Shown piece by piece: positions 9,499 to 19,088 of a stretch of DNA of 30,346 nt. Position numbers and translations under genes: made by a program. The notes under the pieces were generated by a model. That model did not search any database and was not told where the DNA came from. It saw only the letters and a list, made by a program, of their open reading frames with translations. Each line of letters opens with the position of its first letter. The stretch's first letter is position 1. Source of the stretch: Priapulus caudatus (Eukaryota; Priapulida; Priapulimorpha; Priapulimorphida; Priapulidae); contig NW_014577112.1 in assembly GCF_000485595.1 (NCBI RefSeq), positions 520,346 to 550,691 on the forward strand, read 5' to 3'.

Positions 9499-9955
9499 GT
9501 ATGTCAAACAGTTGCCAAGGTGGCAGCTAAAGAAGTCCCTTTGGGCAGTGATAAATCATAACTTTGATGCTGATGCTGTTGCTGGGACGCCACAACCACC
9601 AGCTTTTTGCCAGCTATGCTGCAGAAGAACACGTGGGCTATGTGTGACAAAGCTGGCAGAATTTGCCACCATATGCCAAAACAGAGCAGTTTTAGCTCTC
9701 GCTCTGTGTTACTGCGAAGACTTGCTCTGCTTACTAGACGCACAAGCACACAATTCAATGCGTCATGCAGGGTATCGTCAGTTTGTGTATTGAAGAATGC
9801 GTTCAAGTTGTAAGGGAAGACGAGTCATGACACCGTTATGCGTTGTAAAGTCCACCAGAAATTCCTATCCTCCAGAAAATTATCAATATACTGAATACCG
9901 TGTCGGAGCTGTTTCTGCTATTCGGCAACAGACTTTTGATTAACAATATACGTTT
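9499..9955 (+). pseudogene. Second P2X7 intracellular-domain-like exon, with TGA
   Basis: After an AG acceptor at 9497-9498 the frame reads WQLKKSLWAVINHNF, FCQLCCRRTRGLCVTKL, CQNRAVLALAL and MRHAGYRQFVY, then TGA at 9791-9793, then GRRVMTPLCVVKSTRNSYPP and YQYTEYR. The Cys cluster, N-R-VL-x-AL, MRHA-YRQFV and GRRV-x-P-CVV-x-RN-YP are the P2X7-domain landmarks in their usual order, giving nearly the whole domain. The TGA sits where the family has Trp after YRQFV, so TGG-to-TGA is likely. The frame continues past it for about 50 codons, so one stop separates this from an open domain. It differs in sequence from the 8690-8989 copy and is a separate family member, not a recent duplicate. Confidence 0.6.
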
Positions 9956-10160
9956 AACTAACATTCAAGATTCCTTTAACTAGGCGTATTATATTCAGGA
10001 ACCAATTTCAACAATGCCTCTTAAGAAATGTCAGGAGAACTTCAGCCAAACATCCCGATATAATGTATAAAACGTGCGAACTCCTCCCTATAGGAATTGG
10101 TGGTGATGAAAATGGTGCATGTTATGGAGAATTACAGCAGTCACCTGATTGTGTGTCACA
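9956..10160. other. Noncoding spacer
   Basis: No motif is recognised. The plus-strand open frame starting at 10063 is the antisense shadow of the zinc-finger relic. Confidence 0.4.
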
Positions 10161-10161
10161 C

Positions 10162-10500
10162 ATCACACATCATACAGATCGCACTTATATGGTTTCTCTC
10201 CCGTGTGAGTTCTCATATGTCACTTCACCTCACTTGACTGCGAGAAGGCAGCGTCACACAGATCACACTTACATGGTTTCTCTCCCGTATGAGTTCTCAT
10301 GTGTACTTTCATGTCACTTGACTGCAAGAAGGCAGCATCACACTGGTCACACTTATACGGTTTCTCTCTTGTATGAGTTCTCATGTATTTCGTCGCCCTA
10401 CTTAGAAATGAGAAGGCAGCATTACACTGATCACACTTATACGGGGTTTCTCCAGTGTGAATTCGCATGTGCGTCTTCACATTATTCATTATTCAAGTGT
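10162..10500 (-). pseudogene. C2H2 zinc-finger array relic
   Basis: On the minus strand four TGEKPYKCD-type linkers follow each other. Reading 5' to 3': a finger lacking its Cys half (NNVKTHMRIHTGE); a finger with CDQC whose first His is Tyr (KYMRTH); an intact finger CDQC...VHMRTH; a finger CDLC...EVK, TGA, HMRTH; and a final half finger with CDLY instead of CDLC. The TGA (10220-10222) occupies the residue before His, where Arg (CGA) is common, so a CGA-to-TGA change is likely. Missing ligands, a stop and no start make it a fragment of a DNA-binding multi-finger protein. It is one of the few minus-strand coding relics here. Confidence 0.8.
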
Positions 10501-12059
10501 CTATCACTCAACAGGTACATTAGACACAGTAAAACAGTATTATACATTATATCACATACATTTTTTGCAGTTACAGTAACGTATGTTGTATACCTGTGTT
10601 ACATGGAACATTATATATATCAAAATAACTGATGAAAAAAAAGTTTAAATACGTTACAATGGTACAGCAAAAAAATAACACATAAAAATTTGATAATGGT
10701 CAGATGAATTATGCCTTTTGCAGAACTTGTGGCATTCCCCTTGCTTCGTTTATGCTATATAAAGCCGACTTATTAGGCAACACACCACCCCCTGCAAATA
10801 CCACACGTAAGAAAATGCACGCTCGACAGAGTGATTCAAGATAGATTTCCCAAGAATTATAGTAAGATGCTAAAAATCATGAGGCGCACAAGATATGAGT
10901 GACGAGTCAAAGGCCGACGTATGATTTGGAAGGGGCTGTTGCATAGAGTATCATTATACAGATAGAATAGATCTATAAAACATTCGAAGCCAAGTCTTAC
11001 ACTCACGGGTTAATTGATGGAAGTATGGTAACGGATTATCTAGTAGGCTATTAAATATCTAGGTAACAAATCTAACAAATTTTACTACAGTTCATGGACC
11101 TAAAAATAACGCAGGTTTTCTGTGTTTTTATGCAACCTTCGGTAAACTGAACAATTAGAGTATAAGCAAAACCTATAACTAACACATAAAAATGAAAGCT
11201 ATCACCTTCTCGCCCCCTTACCCTCTCGCCCTCAAGCCCAAAACGCGCGACCTCACAAGTTGCGCGAGACAAGTCACGGCACGCAGTTTTGGAATAAATA
11301 CACACTCTTGAGGAGAGAGGCCAACTCAGAGCAGAGACAGTCGGAACGAGAGCAGGACAAACAGCCGACTAGCTCTGGCCACGGCGGCTGGCTCACGATG
11401 AGTCAGTTCACCTAGGACACCTCTGCCGTCTGGAGATTCTATTTGATGAACCTATTTCGAGACGCTGCCATCTGGAGATGCTAACTGATGATCCTACTTG
11501 GAGAATCCTACGTCACCGTTAGCACCGTACCGACCGACTACACTGCTCGAAGGATTCAACACAGGCCAGCCTCCACCCTCTACTATTATCTGCCAATAGG
11601 AGCCACCGCGAGATTACGACCCAACACGTACCTGCACAAGCCAGCCACCACTATACACTCGTAAGATCACCGCTACTGATTTTCACTGACTATCCGGAAC
11701 TATTCTATATGTTTGTAAAATATATACATTATTTTATACAGCAAATTCCTGGGTTATTTGTGCATTTATATGTGTGATTGTTATCGACATTTGCATAGCA
11801 CATCAAGTGAGTCCTATAAGACTTATATACCGTAGCGAATTTATAAACTTCTTTATAGGTTTCAAGATAATATTGCTCAAGAATTTCGCAAATTGCCTAA
11901 AAATTGCAAAATATTTAGCCTTTCAGTCTGATTTGATCATGCACGTCTCAGTTTTCTCAACCGTATACCCTGACCAGATATAGCATGCTATGCTGATCAC
12001 AGAGGTGCCATCTATGCACAGGTTGAGACTCAAGTGAGACATTAATCATTTCATCACAT
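10501..12059. other. No supported gene; GC-richer patch at 11200-11660
   Basis: AT-rich flanks surround a GC-richer stretch (about 11200-11660) containing GAATAAATAC near 11290, then repeated CTGCCRTCTGGAGAT words (11424 and 11466). It might be an LTR or untranslated exon, but I find no TG..CA ends, primer-binding site or coding motif to prove it. Confidence 0.35.
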
Positions 12060-12420
12060 CTATGCAACACTGGCGGAAGTGTGCTGTCCATCGCAGGCAC
12101 ACTTGGGTTTTCGCTCTGCTTTGACAATGGCAATCAACGAGTTTCTGTAAGGCATCAAACAGGTGAAAAACAAACCAAGCACTTTATCATGGTACAAGCT
12201 TATGCGACAATAGATTTGATTCCTGGACACAACCATAAAACATTCGAAGAGGGCCACCCAAGGCAAAGCAGAGCTGGCAGGACAGCTGCTTACTCTGCGA
12301 CCAAGACGTGGGGATGTCCTAGCGCACCTAGACACAGCTATGCCGAGCACCACCTCGATGCAGATAGCGGTGAACGAGCACCTGTACTACACACATACAG
12401 AGCTGAGCTATTCTAGAGCA
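12060..12420 (+). pseudogene. Possible transposase-like fragment
   Basis: The frame at 12081-12416 begins SIAGTLGFSLCFDNGNQ then RVSVRHQTGEKQTKH and MVQAYATIDLIPGH. The pattern S-x-DN-x-x-x-x-V-x-RHQT-E-x-x-K-x-H-x-x-x-AYA-x-x-x-x-I resembles a block I recall in invertebrate repeat proteins, where DN would be a conserved acidic pair, but I cannot name the family. The following half of the frame has low-complexity composition and no motif. A 413-bp transposon sits 42 bp downstream. Confidence 0.3.
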
Positions 12421-12457
12421 AACAGGCTGGCAAGAACATCGGAACAGCCTACATAGG

Positions 12458-12880
12458 GGTGCCATGGTTCGTACAGGAAGACTGATTTTTTTTCAAGGAC
12501 TTTTCAAGGACATTTTATTGGAAATTCAAGGACATTTTATCGGAATTCATACACAGAACAAAACATACCTGGATTAATTTAATAACCCCATTCTTAATCA
12601 CTGACTGATTTTAGTGACTTACTGTAATTTGTGATCATCATTTACCACTGTCTGTCGTGTCTAAGCTCATTTAACGCAATTTTAATTGAGGTTTACACAT
12701 TATTGATGGTACAAAATTTCTTTTTAATACAGGCAATGATTCTTTCTAAAAATTCAAGGACATTTTTATGAAATTCAAGGACTTTTCAAGCACAAAATCA
12801 ACATTTACTAAATTCAAGTACTTTTCAAGGACTAACCTCAAATTCAAGGACTTTTCAAGGACTGTACGAACCATGGGTGC
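12458..12880. mobile_element. 413-bp non-autonomous DNA transposon with 5-bp target duplication
   Basis: The element runs 12463-12875. CATGGTTCGTACA (12463-12475) is a perfect inverted match to TGTACGAACCATG (12863-12875). GGTGC is duplicated directly at 12458-12462 and 12876-12880. The interior is AT-rich and holds about nine TTCAAGGAC words followed by TTTT or ATTTT, clustered near both ends and in the same orientation. No transposase frame exists. A 5-bp GC-rich duplication would fit Transib-like transposition, but the ends lack the CACWRTG start of Transib, so the superfamily is open. Confidence 0.8.
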
Positions 12881-13400
12881 TGTCGTGCAAAGGGTGCGGA
12901 TACAAGAGCGCGCCGACGAAGCTCTACACAACGAGATAGAAGGACAGGCGCTTCGAAGGGTCCGCGAAGTGAAAATTGCTAAGTTTACCTTGGAAAAGAT
13001 AATCAACCAGGATGTCAGTGGACCATGTGCCATGTAAACATGCATAAGAAACTGATCTTCTACGGAGACTCTCTTGGTTGGACCATTCCACGTGGTCTTG
13101 TTGACAAACTAAAGTTCTTCTTTAACGCATTTATGAATAAATTATTTGTAATCTCCACCAAACGCTCATTATTTACTAGCATTTATGTTATTAACACAAT
13201 TGCTGGTCCTTTTCCGACCGCCAAATGCGTAAATACCAAGAAATTCGAAAAAATGTATTGCCATCAGCGCAGACCAATTTTATGCATAAACTGGCCAAGC
13301 CAGGGTCATGTGACCTGCGGTTCCACATATGTGACGTCATAATTGGGAGTTATTCTGCCCACGGCCATCTTCTGTCAGTGTTTTACATGCTACTAGTAGT
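12881..13400. other. Mostly noncoding; weak open frames and a TGACGTCA
   Basis: A frame through 12881-13036 (VQRVRIQERADEALHNEIEG) is open but partly built from the transposon, so it is not a gene. From 13040 to 13340 another open frame shows no motif. TGACGTCA is at 13332-13339. Confidence 0.35.
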
Positions 13401-13596
13401 ACGGAGCTAGTCTAGTAGACATGACCCATTGTGTATTGTGTTTTGTGTATGAAGTATTGTGGGACATGTCTTCTAGACTAGGGACAGTAGTACTACACTA
13501 CACCGCCTACTATACGGAGCTAATCTAGTAGACATGACCCATTGTGTATTGTGTAATGTGTATGAAGTGTTGTGGGACATGTCTTCTAGACTAGGG
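13401..13596 (+). repeat. Two 83-bp direct repeats, 113-bp period
   Basis: 13401-13483 and 13514-13596 both run from ACGGAGCTA to CTAGACTAGGG with about four mismatches. The period is 113 bp. A CCGCCTACTAT word lies between them and recurs at 13723 with CAGTCTAGGG, hinting at a third partial unit. The repeat contains CTAGTAGACATG and TCTTCTAGACTAG, a short imperfect palindrome. Confidence 0.85.
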
Positions 13597-13599
13597 CCC

Positions 13600-14213
13600 T
13601 ACTATAATAGCCTAGTAGCCTACTACTGTAAAGTCACTTATTTTCGTGATTACGACCGACACATAGACCCACGAAATCAACGAAAATTGGTACCCCATGA
13701 AAAAAATGAATATACAGTATACCGCCTACTATGCCAGTCTAGGGCGATATGTATGAAAGTTTACAGGAGTACAACTGCTAAGTGACAAGCGGTTATTATT
13801 ATAATTCTGAAATATTTTATGTATAAACAACAATATTTTGTTGATATTTATACAATGCTAGCTGTGAGTATGAGCTAACGTGTGATTAGTAATTACTAAT
13901 TAGCTCAGTGAATAGTCATTAGTGTGTAATCTGATTACAATACTAATCAAAGACAGAGGCCGTGGATGTCCATAATAGGCCGACTGTAATGTAAACAATT
14001 TGCAAACATACACAATAGTACTGTATGATATATCAAGACATGTTAACAAGGACTACTCCATTGTTTAAAAAAGAATTTGTTTGCCATCCTGATTTCGGGC
14101 TAGTGTATTTTGAAATAATTTAATTGTCAACCCCTGCAGACTGAGTCTACATATTTTTTCAATTATTATTCTGGAGCATTTTTTAATGGTCGAGTTATGC
14201 TGTGTTTTTCTAG
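13600..14213. other. Noncoding AT-rich spacer
   Basis: No coding motif. It ends in a pyrimidine-rich acceptor (TGTGTTTTTCTAG, AG at 14212-14213) that leads into the next relic. Confidence 0.4.
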
Positions 14214-15325
14214 ACCCTCAAAGCAAATGAGGAGCAGATGTTGGCCACAGACTTTGCGGCTGACGTCAACGCTGGACCGCCCCTCGCTGGACCGCCCCTC
14301 TTTGGACCCCCTTCGCTGGACCGCCCCTCGCTTTTGGACCATCCCTCGCTTTTGGACCGCTCCTCGATGTTGGACCGCACCTCGCTGCTGGACCACCGAA
14401 CGACACTGGACCGCCCCTTGCCATCACAACCAAATGGCCACTCCGATCTCAAGATGCCACTAGAATACCACAACCCACTGGTCGCAGACCGAGACAACTA
14501 TCAGTTGCGTCTCCATCCCTGTCAGCTGTACCATCCGTGTTTGTAGCTATACAGACCCATAAGCGTTCAAGAAATCGGACCACACAAACCGAGATCAGAA
14601 AATTTGCTTAGATCGGCGTACAGTGTGACCTGTTGGGTGCCACCTCTAGCCCTGAAGACGGCCCACATGACGAAGAAGATTACGAGGAAGAAGACAACGA
14701 GGCTGCTGACCCTGATTACCTGCCCGAGATGGACGACGACGACGGGGACTTGGACTGTGAGGAGGACGTGATATCCAGCCGGGGAAATCCAATAAACGCC
14801 AGTGTTCCTCCAAAGGATGAAACACAATTTCTGGTGTCGGAGACGGCACTCCACAATCTACTAGACAAGTGCCGTGTCTGTGGTTAGTCAGCAAAAGTGG
14901 AGGTGACCCATCAGTTGGGCACAATGTGAACGTTTTTTGCCACATCTGAGTCGAACTCCCCAACACAATTTCAGTGGCAAAGCCAATCTTTGTTGTCTGG
15001 TATGCCCGACTGGTAACCTTCGGTGTGCCAGCATGATCTTGTTTGCTGGCGCTAGCCATCAAAGATTCCTAACATGTTCGAACAGATGAACATCCCTATA
15101 TTTTCAAGCAGGACATATTTTATGATTCAGTCCTGCTACCTTGGGCCAGCAACTATGTTTGTGTAGAAGACACAGGAGAACAAACAGATTGCCGCCGTTA
15201 GAGACGCAGACTTGGTACCTGGCAGGGATGCCCGGTGTGACTCGCCTCGTCACAATGCGAAGTATGGAACCTACACCCTCATGGCCAGAAAGAAGACCCG
15301 AGTGTTGGCCATACACTTGGTGCAA
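14214..15325 (+). pseudogene. Transposase-like repeat gene (DARCDSP-AKYGTYTLM family), decayed
   Basis: An exon opens in frame at 14214 (TLKANEEQMLATDFAADVN), passes a Pro/Leu/Asp/Arg repeat and stops at 14544. After a frame change, 14640-14880 gives an acidic stretch (PHDEEDYEEEDNEAADPDYL), then ETQFLVSETALHNLLDKCRV with CxxC. Stops and shifts follow, but ILFAGAS, NMFEQMNIPIFSSRTYF (15069-15120) and CYLGPA are legible. The last part reads RDARCDSPRHNAKYGTYTLM and ends at a CAA-GTAAGT donor (15326). My memory of this uncharacterised family has GDGRCDSPGH-AKYGTYTLM, where the D residues could be catalytic acidic residues of a DDE-type enzyme; THAP fingers often precede it. Kolobok affinity is a guess. 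The later exons are absent downstream. Confidence 0.6.
14269..14418 (+). repeat. Degenerate CTGGACCGCCCCTCG tandem repeat in coding frame
   Basis: About nine imperfect units of 12-18 bases, consensus CTGGACCGCCCCTCG, extend from 14271 to 14418. In the exon frame they encode LDRPSL-like units (LDRPSLLDHPSLLDRSSMLD). Units keep a multiple of three. This could be a low-complexity linker in the transposase-like protein or slippage after inactivation. Confidence 0.7.
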
Positions 15326-16222
15326 GTAAGTAGTGGTTTGTTGAGGTAGTTAATGTGAGAAAAATATAAACTATATTGCAGAGTAATGTTACCAAAGTCT
15401 GTAATAATACACTTGTCTTGAGATACTACACTGACAATACAGCACATTTACTACAATACATAGAGGATGTTGCATTAATGGCTACAGTTTATATTATCAA
15501 GGCAGCATATTTCGCTAACAGCCAATCAGATCTCACCATCGATATTGATAATGGCGCTATATTTTTATTGATTTTAAAAACAACATGAACAAATAATGTT
15601 AAACCGAGCATGAGTGGTGATTTCGACAATTTCAATATCAAAGAAACCACATTAAACACAAGAGAAGATTTGTGGGGACATTATTGGGACACATTTTCGG
15701 GCCAGCCTATGGCTGGCTCTCATTTCAGGCATTTTATGTAATTTTATGGTAAAAACTTACTGAAAACATATAGTTGGGTTCACCTAAGAAATATATGACT
15801 GGACGTGTAGCCTGGGAGGGAGAGGACATTAGCGACAGAGCAGGCGTGCAGATATGGTGTCTGTTTGTGTGCTCTTATTTCTGTATTAAACATTTAGTGT
15901 GAATCGTGGTTTAATTCATCAGGAGGCAACGAGAAGCACATGACGTGCGGTACCTCGTGGATTACGTGGACTCATGTGGTATGAACTCAGTGGTATAGTC
16001 TGCCGATAAAGCTCTGATCAATCTGAACTGAATCAGGAACAGCTTTGATATCTACTAACCCGAACATATATTACATATCAGCATACTTGCAAGGTTCAGC
16101 AGTGACCAAGTGGGAAACCTCTGCAGAAGTGAACCAATAATAAAACTCATAGGAAGCAGACTTTACGACAAGAACCAAAAAAATAGATAAGAAAACGCAA
16201 GTGAGAAAATCAGTTCACTGAT
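15326..16222. other. Noncoding spacer
   Basis: AT-rich with no protein motif that I recognise. The donor at 15326 has no matching continuation of the transposase-like gene here. Confidence 0.4.
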
Positions 16223-16884
16223 ATGAGAAGACTAGCCCCATTGTATTTGGCCTTCAGAGAAGCTTACATAGCAGTTACAGAGGCCACACACAGCCATTCA
16301 CATGAACAGCCAGAAACGGATGAAGCGAGGAATACAACAGGGACTGTAGCAGACATGTTCCAGAGGTGTAATTTCTCACAGCTTGAGACTACCATACACA
16401 CAATTACATCATCAGGAGCATTAAAGCTGGATTAAAATTAGGCTTGTGCTATCTACTGAAAACTGCTGCCATGATCTTAAAAGGAACATACTTGGTGCAA
16501 GATGATGATGAAAAAGCAAATGAAATACAGATTCTTAACTGTGTGAGATGTGAACCACAACCAGGTCTTTGGAGATGCCGAATATCAGATAGATAAGACA
16601 AGACAAGTAAAACTGAGAAAGCCAGAGCAATTGCCTATTAAAGATGATGTGAGAAAAGCCAGAGCAATTGCCTATTAAAGATGATGTGAGAAAAGTAGTG
16701 CTACACAGTCAAAAAACTAGAACAGCTAGTGCGTGATGACTACTTGATGTGGGGAGTGCACGAATTTGTTGAGTTACGAGATCTAGCTGCTTCAAGTGTC
16801 ACTTTGTATAATGCTAAGCGTGGCGGGGAGCCTTCAAGACTACTTCTAAGTGAGTGGATATGTCCAGATATTAAATTTCGTTAA
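16223..16884 (+). pseudogene. Recombinase-like repeat gene, C-terminal half
   Basis: The frame begins RRLAPLYLAFREAYIAV, followed by TVADMFQRCNFSQLETTIHT. After a shift: SIKAGLKLGLCYLLKTAAMI and LKGTYLVQDDDEKANEI; after another: NHNQVFGDAEYQIDKTRQVK then LRKPEQLP. The end reads EFVELRDLAASSVTLYNAKR, GGEPSRLLLSEW and stops at 16882. FGDA-YQI-K-RQ-KLRKP and RDLA-x-TL-NARRGGEP-RLLLSEW belong to the same family whose N-terminal half lies at 6122-6780. R in K/RRGGE resembles the first catalytic Arg of tyrosine recombinases (helix with R-x-x-E-L), which is my inference for the activity. A 37-bp tandem duplication at 16618-16691 adds one frameshift. It is a pseudogene. Confidence 0.6.
16618..16691 (+). 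repeat. 37-bp perfect tandem duplication
   Basis: The unit starting AAAGCCAGAGCAATTGCC is present twice, at 16618-16654 and 16655-16691, with no difference that I see. 37 is not a multiple of three, so the second copy shifts the reading frame of the recombinase-like relic. Perfect identity implies a recent event. Confidence 0.9.
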
Positions 16885-16985
16885 CTTTTTGGGGCGATTT
16901 GCAAACCTATACATTTTAGGAAACTGTATAGTATTCTTCGTGTGCAACCACGTGACAAAAGTGCGTGACGACACCAAGCGACGCC

Positions 16986-18200
16986 ATGTTGGATGATATA
17001 CAAATCAATGCAATGGCGTGTTACAATGCGAACGGAAGCGGCTCTGCGACTTTATCCAAGTATTTTGATTCTCTGGACCCCTCTGCCAAGTCAAGATTCA
17101 GACAAAAAGTCGAAGTTTGTGGATTTGATCCATACACGCTAAAGCCGTGCGAGTTTATGGAGGATTTGGCATCTTTACCGACGATAGAATATCCCGACAT
17201 CGTCAACTATCTAGTGCTACAAACTTCGTGGGCAACCAACGCACAAATGAAGGCCTACAAGAGTTTAGACGCGTACAACTTCTTCGTTTCCGGCTGGGTT
17301 GGTAGTCTACTTACCAAACCAGCGAAAGATGGTAAAGTACTCGTCCATGCCCGAGTAAATCACGAACTCGTGATACACCGCTCAAACCGTGGTTTGTAAG
17401 TGAGAGGAACGGCGATGTTTTACTCGCGCATTGTGATTGTATGGCGGGATTGAGCGAAGCATGTTCGCACATTGGTGCTTTACTTTTTGCTGCTGAAGCT
17501 GGTTCGAGGTTAAGCAAATCCAGAACATGTACTGAAGAAAAAAGTAAATGGTTGCCAGCTCACGTAAAGAAAGTACCTTATCTGCCAGTTAGTGATGTTG
17601 ATTTTACCTCGGCGAAAAAAAGGCACAAAACACTTTGTTCCGTGGGAACAGCCAGTCAACTAAGTACGCCTAGTCCTACAAGGAAAAGAAAACGAGCACC
17701 AGTCTTCTGAGGAAATCAATACATTTTACTCAGGTATTGCTGCTTCTGGTGGAAACTCTGCTGTACTGTCTCTCATTTCACTGGATCAGAAGCATGCCTA
17801 CTACTATCAAGTACAGGCTCAGATATTTATAACTGATGTTGAATACTGTGACTTTGTTGTTTGGACGGAACGGGATCTGCACATTGAGCGTGTTTACCCA
17901 GATGTTACGTTCTGGGAAGAAGCTGTAGATAAGGCTAGCAAGTTTCACCGTGTTGGCATACTATCAGAAATTCTTGGCAAATGGTATACCAGGCCTGTGA
18001 AAGTTGATATTGCAGAAGAAAACGAATCTGATGGTGAAAGTGGGCCCTGGTGCTATTGCAGGGAAGAAATTCAAGGGGGCCAACTGATTGGCTGTGATAA
18101 TGATGACTGTACAATAAGTTGGTTTCACATGAAGTGCCTAAGAATTGATAGTGTGCCAAAAGGACAGTGGTACTGCCCTTCCTGTCAAGCTATGCAGTAA
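16986..18200 (+). pseudogene. SWIM-PHD repeat gene, copy 2 (YqaJ core deleted)
   Basis: This is the best-preserved of the three copies. ATG at 16986 opens MLDDIQINAMACYN; then LSKYFDSLDPSAKSRFRQKV, YPDIVNYLVLQTS, and AYNFFVSGWV form the N-terminal module. Near 17361 a 4-base loss (CAC directly followed by GA where the family has HS) shifts frame; the next frame carries TPLKPWFVSERNGDVLLAHC and the SWIM zinc finger CDC...CSH with GALLFAAEAGSRL. No intron separates the modules, unlike copy 1. Another shift lies near 17700. From 17700 to TAA at 18198 a single frame is open: SSEEINTFYSGIAASGGNSA, LSLI, then directly DQKHAYYYQVQAQIF, FVVWTERDLHIERV, and an intact C4HC3 PHD finger (CYC, GCDNDDC, WFHMKC, WYCPSC). 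The nuclease catalytic half (D and ExK motifs) is missing at the LSLI/DQKH joint. PHD fingers read histone H3 tails. Confidence 0.8.
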
Positions 18201-18205
18201 GCTCG

Positions 18206-18770
18206 ATGTCATCGCGCAGAGCGTGCATGAGTGTCGATGATGTCATCGCGTGGAGCGTTTGAACTTCTTCTCACAATTCAACTTCTGACATGTAACGCAC
18301 TAGTCACTTGTGTCACTTCTGCTGCTACCTAGCTGCTCCCGGGCACTGCACGATTGTAAGATATGTATTGCTTGTACTTGTGCCTATACGATGCTACATG
18401 TGTTTTACTTGGCATACACGCCATTATAATTGACGACGTTAACATCTTCTGTATATTGTTCCCATAGTATTATCCCTTATATTAATTAATCACATTGTGC
18501 GCGAGTTGTAGTACTAGTAGTTTGTATTATTAACCAGATTCTACGCAATTCAACTTCTGACATGTAACGCAGACGACAGCACATCCTACATCACTCCTGT
18601 CAACGCGCTAGTCACTTGTGTCACTTCTGCTGCTACCTAGCTGCTCCCGGGCACTGCACGATTGTAAGATATGTATTGCTTGTACTTGTGCCTATACGAT
18701 GCTACATGTGTTTTACTTGGCATACACGCCATTATAATTGACGACGTTAACATAATCAATGTATAATAAA
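18206..18770 (+). repeat. 3' region of copy 2 with 272-bp-period direct repeat
   Basis: 18274-18445 and 18546-18753 are nearly identical blocks from CAATTCAACTTCTGAC to GACGTTAACAT. The second carries 36 extra bases between two AACGC words, so the first probably lost them by slippage between these words. A smaller pair, GATGTCATCGCG, occurs near 18210 and 18239. AATAAA at 18765-18770 could be the poly(A) signal of copy 2. Confidence 0.85.
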
Positions 18771-19088
18771 GCATTTCTCAGAAACTAGTTATCAAAACAA
18801 TGTTTTGTCATTTCGATAGTGTAACGTTCCCCCTTTCTCACATTGTCATTTCTTCTCTGCGTGATCCCACTTTCTGATAGTGTGTCGCGTCAACTCCTCC
18901 AGCCATTACCACTGGTCTAAGATTCGATCGCTGGATTGTGAACTCGACTGATTCGTCGCATGATGTCGTGCGAACAAGGAAGACAGACAAAACAAAACCC
19001 AACGGAGACGGATTACTTTATGCGTCGGCCATTCAACCAATGCGTTTATTAATCATCAAATAACATAAGACTTAATACACTTACGGAT
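18771..19088. other. Noncoding spacer
   Basis: No coding motif, promoter or repeat is visible here. Confidence 0.4.

Noticed and set aside
10063-10632. 189-codon plus-strand open frame
   Set aside because: It is antisense to the zinc-finger array. The His/Thr/Tyr-rich repeats are the complement of the HTGEKPYKC linkers.
11190-11700. Solo LTR
   Set aside because: AATAAATA and a GC-richer leader-like stretch suggested an LTR, but no matching TG..CA ends, target duplication, primer-binding site or gag/pol motif was found.
12768-13037. 89-codon open frame KFKDFSSTK...
   Set aside because: The first third is made of the transposon's TTCAAGGAC repeats and crosses its right end, so the frame is accidental.
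13401-13740. Possible CRISPR-like array
   Set aside because: Only two full 83-bp units and a partial third, in DNA with introns and other eukaryotic signals; there is no short repeat with uniform spacers and no cas genes. It is a simple tandem duplication.
17500-17520. tRNA B-box-like GGTTCGAGG
   Set aside because: It lies inside the SWIM coding region with no cloverleaf around it. No tRNA or rRNA gene was recognised in the window.
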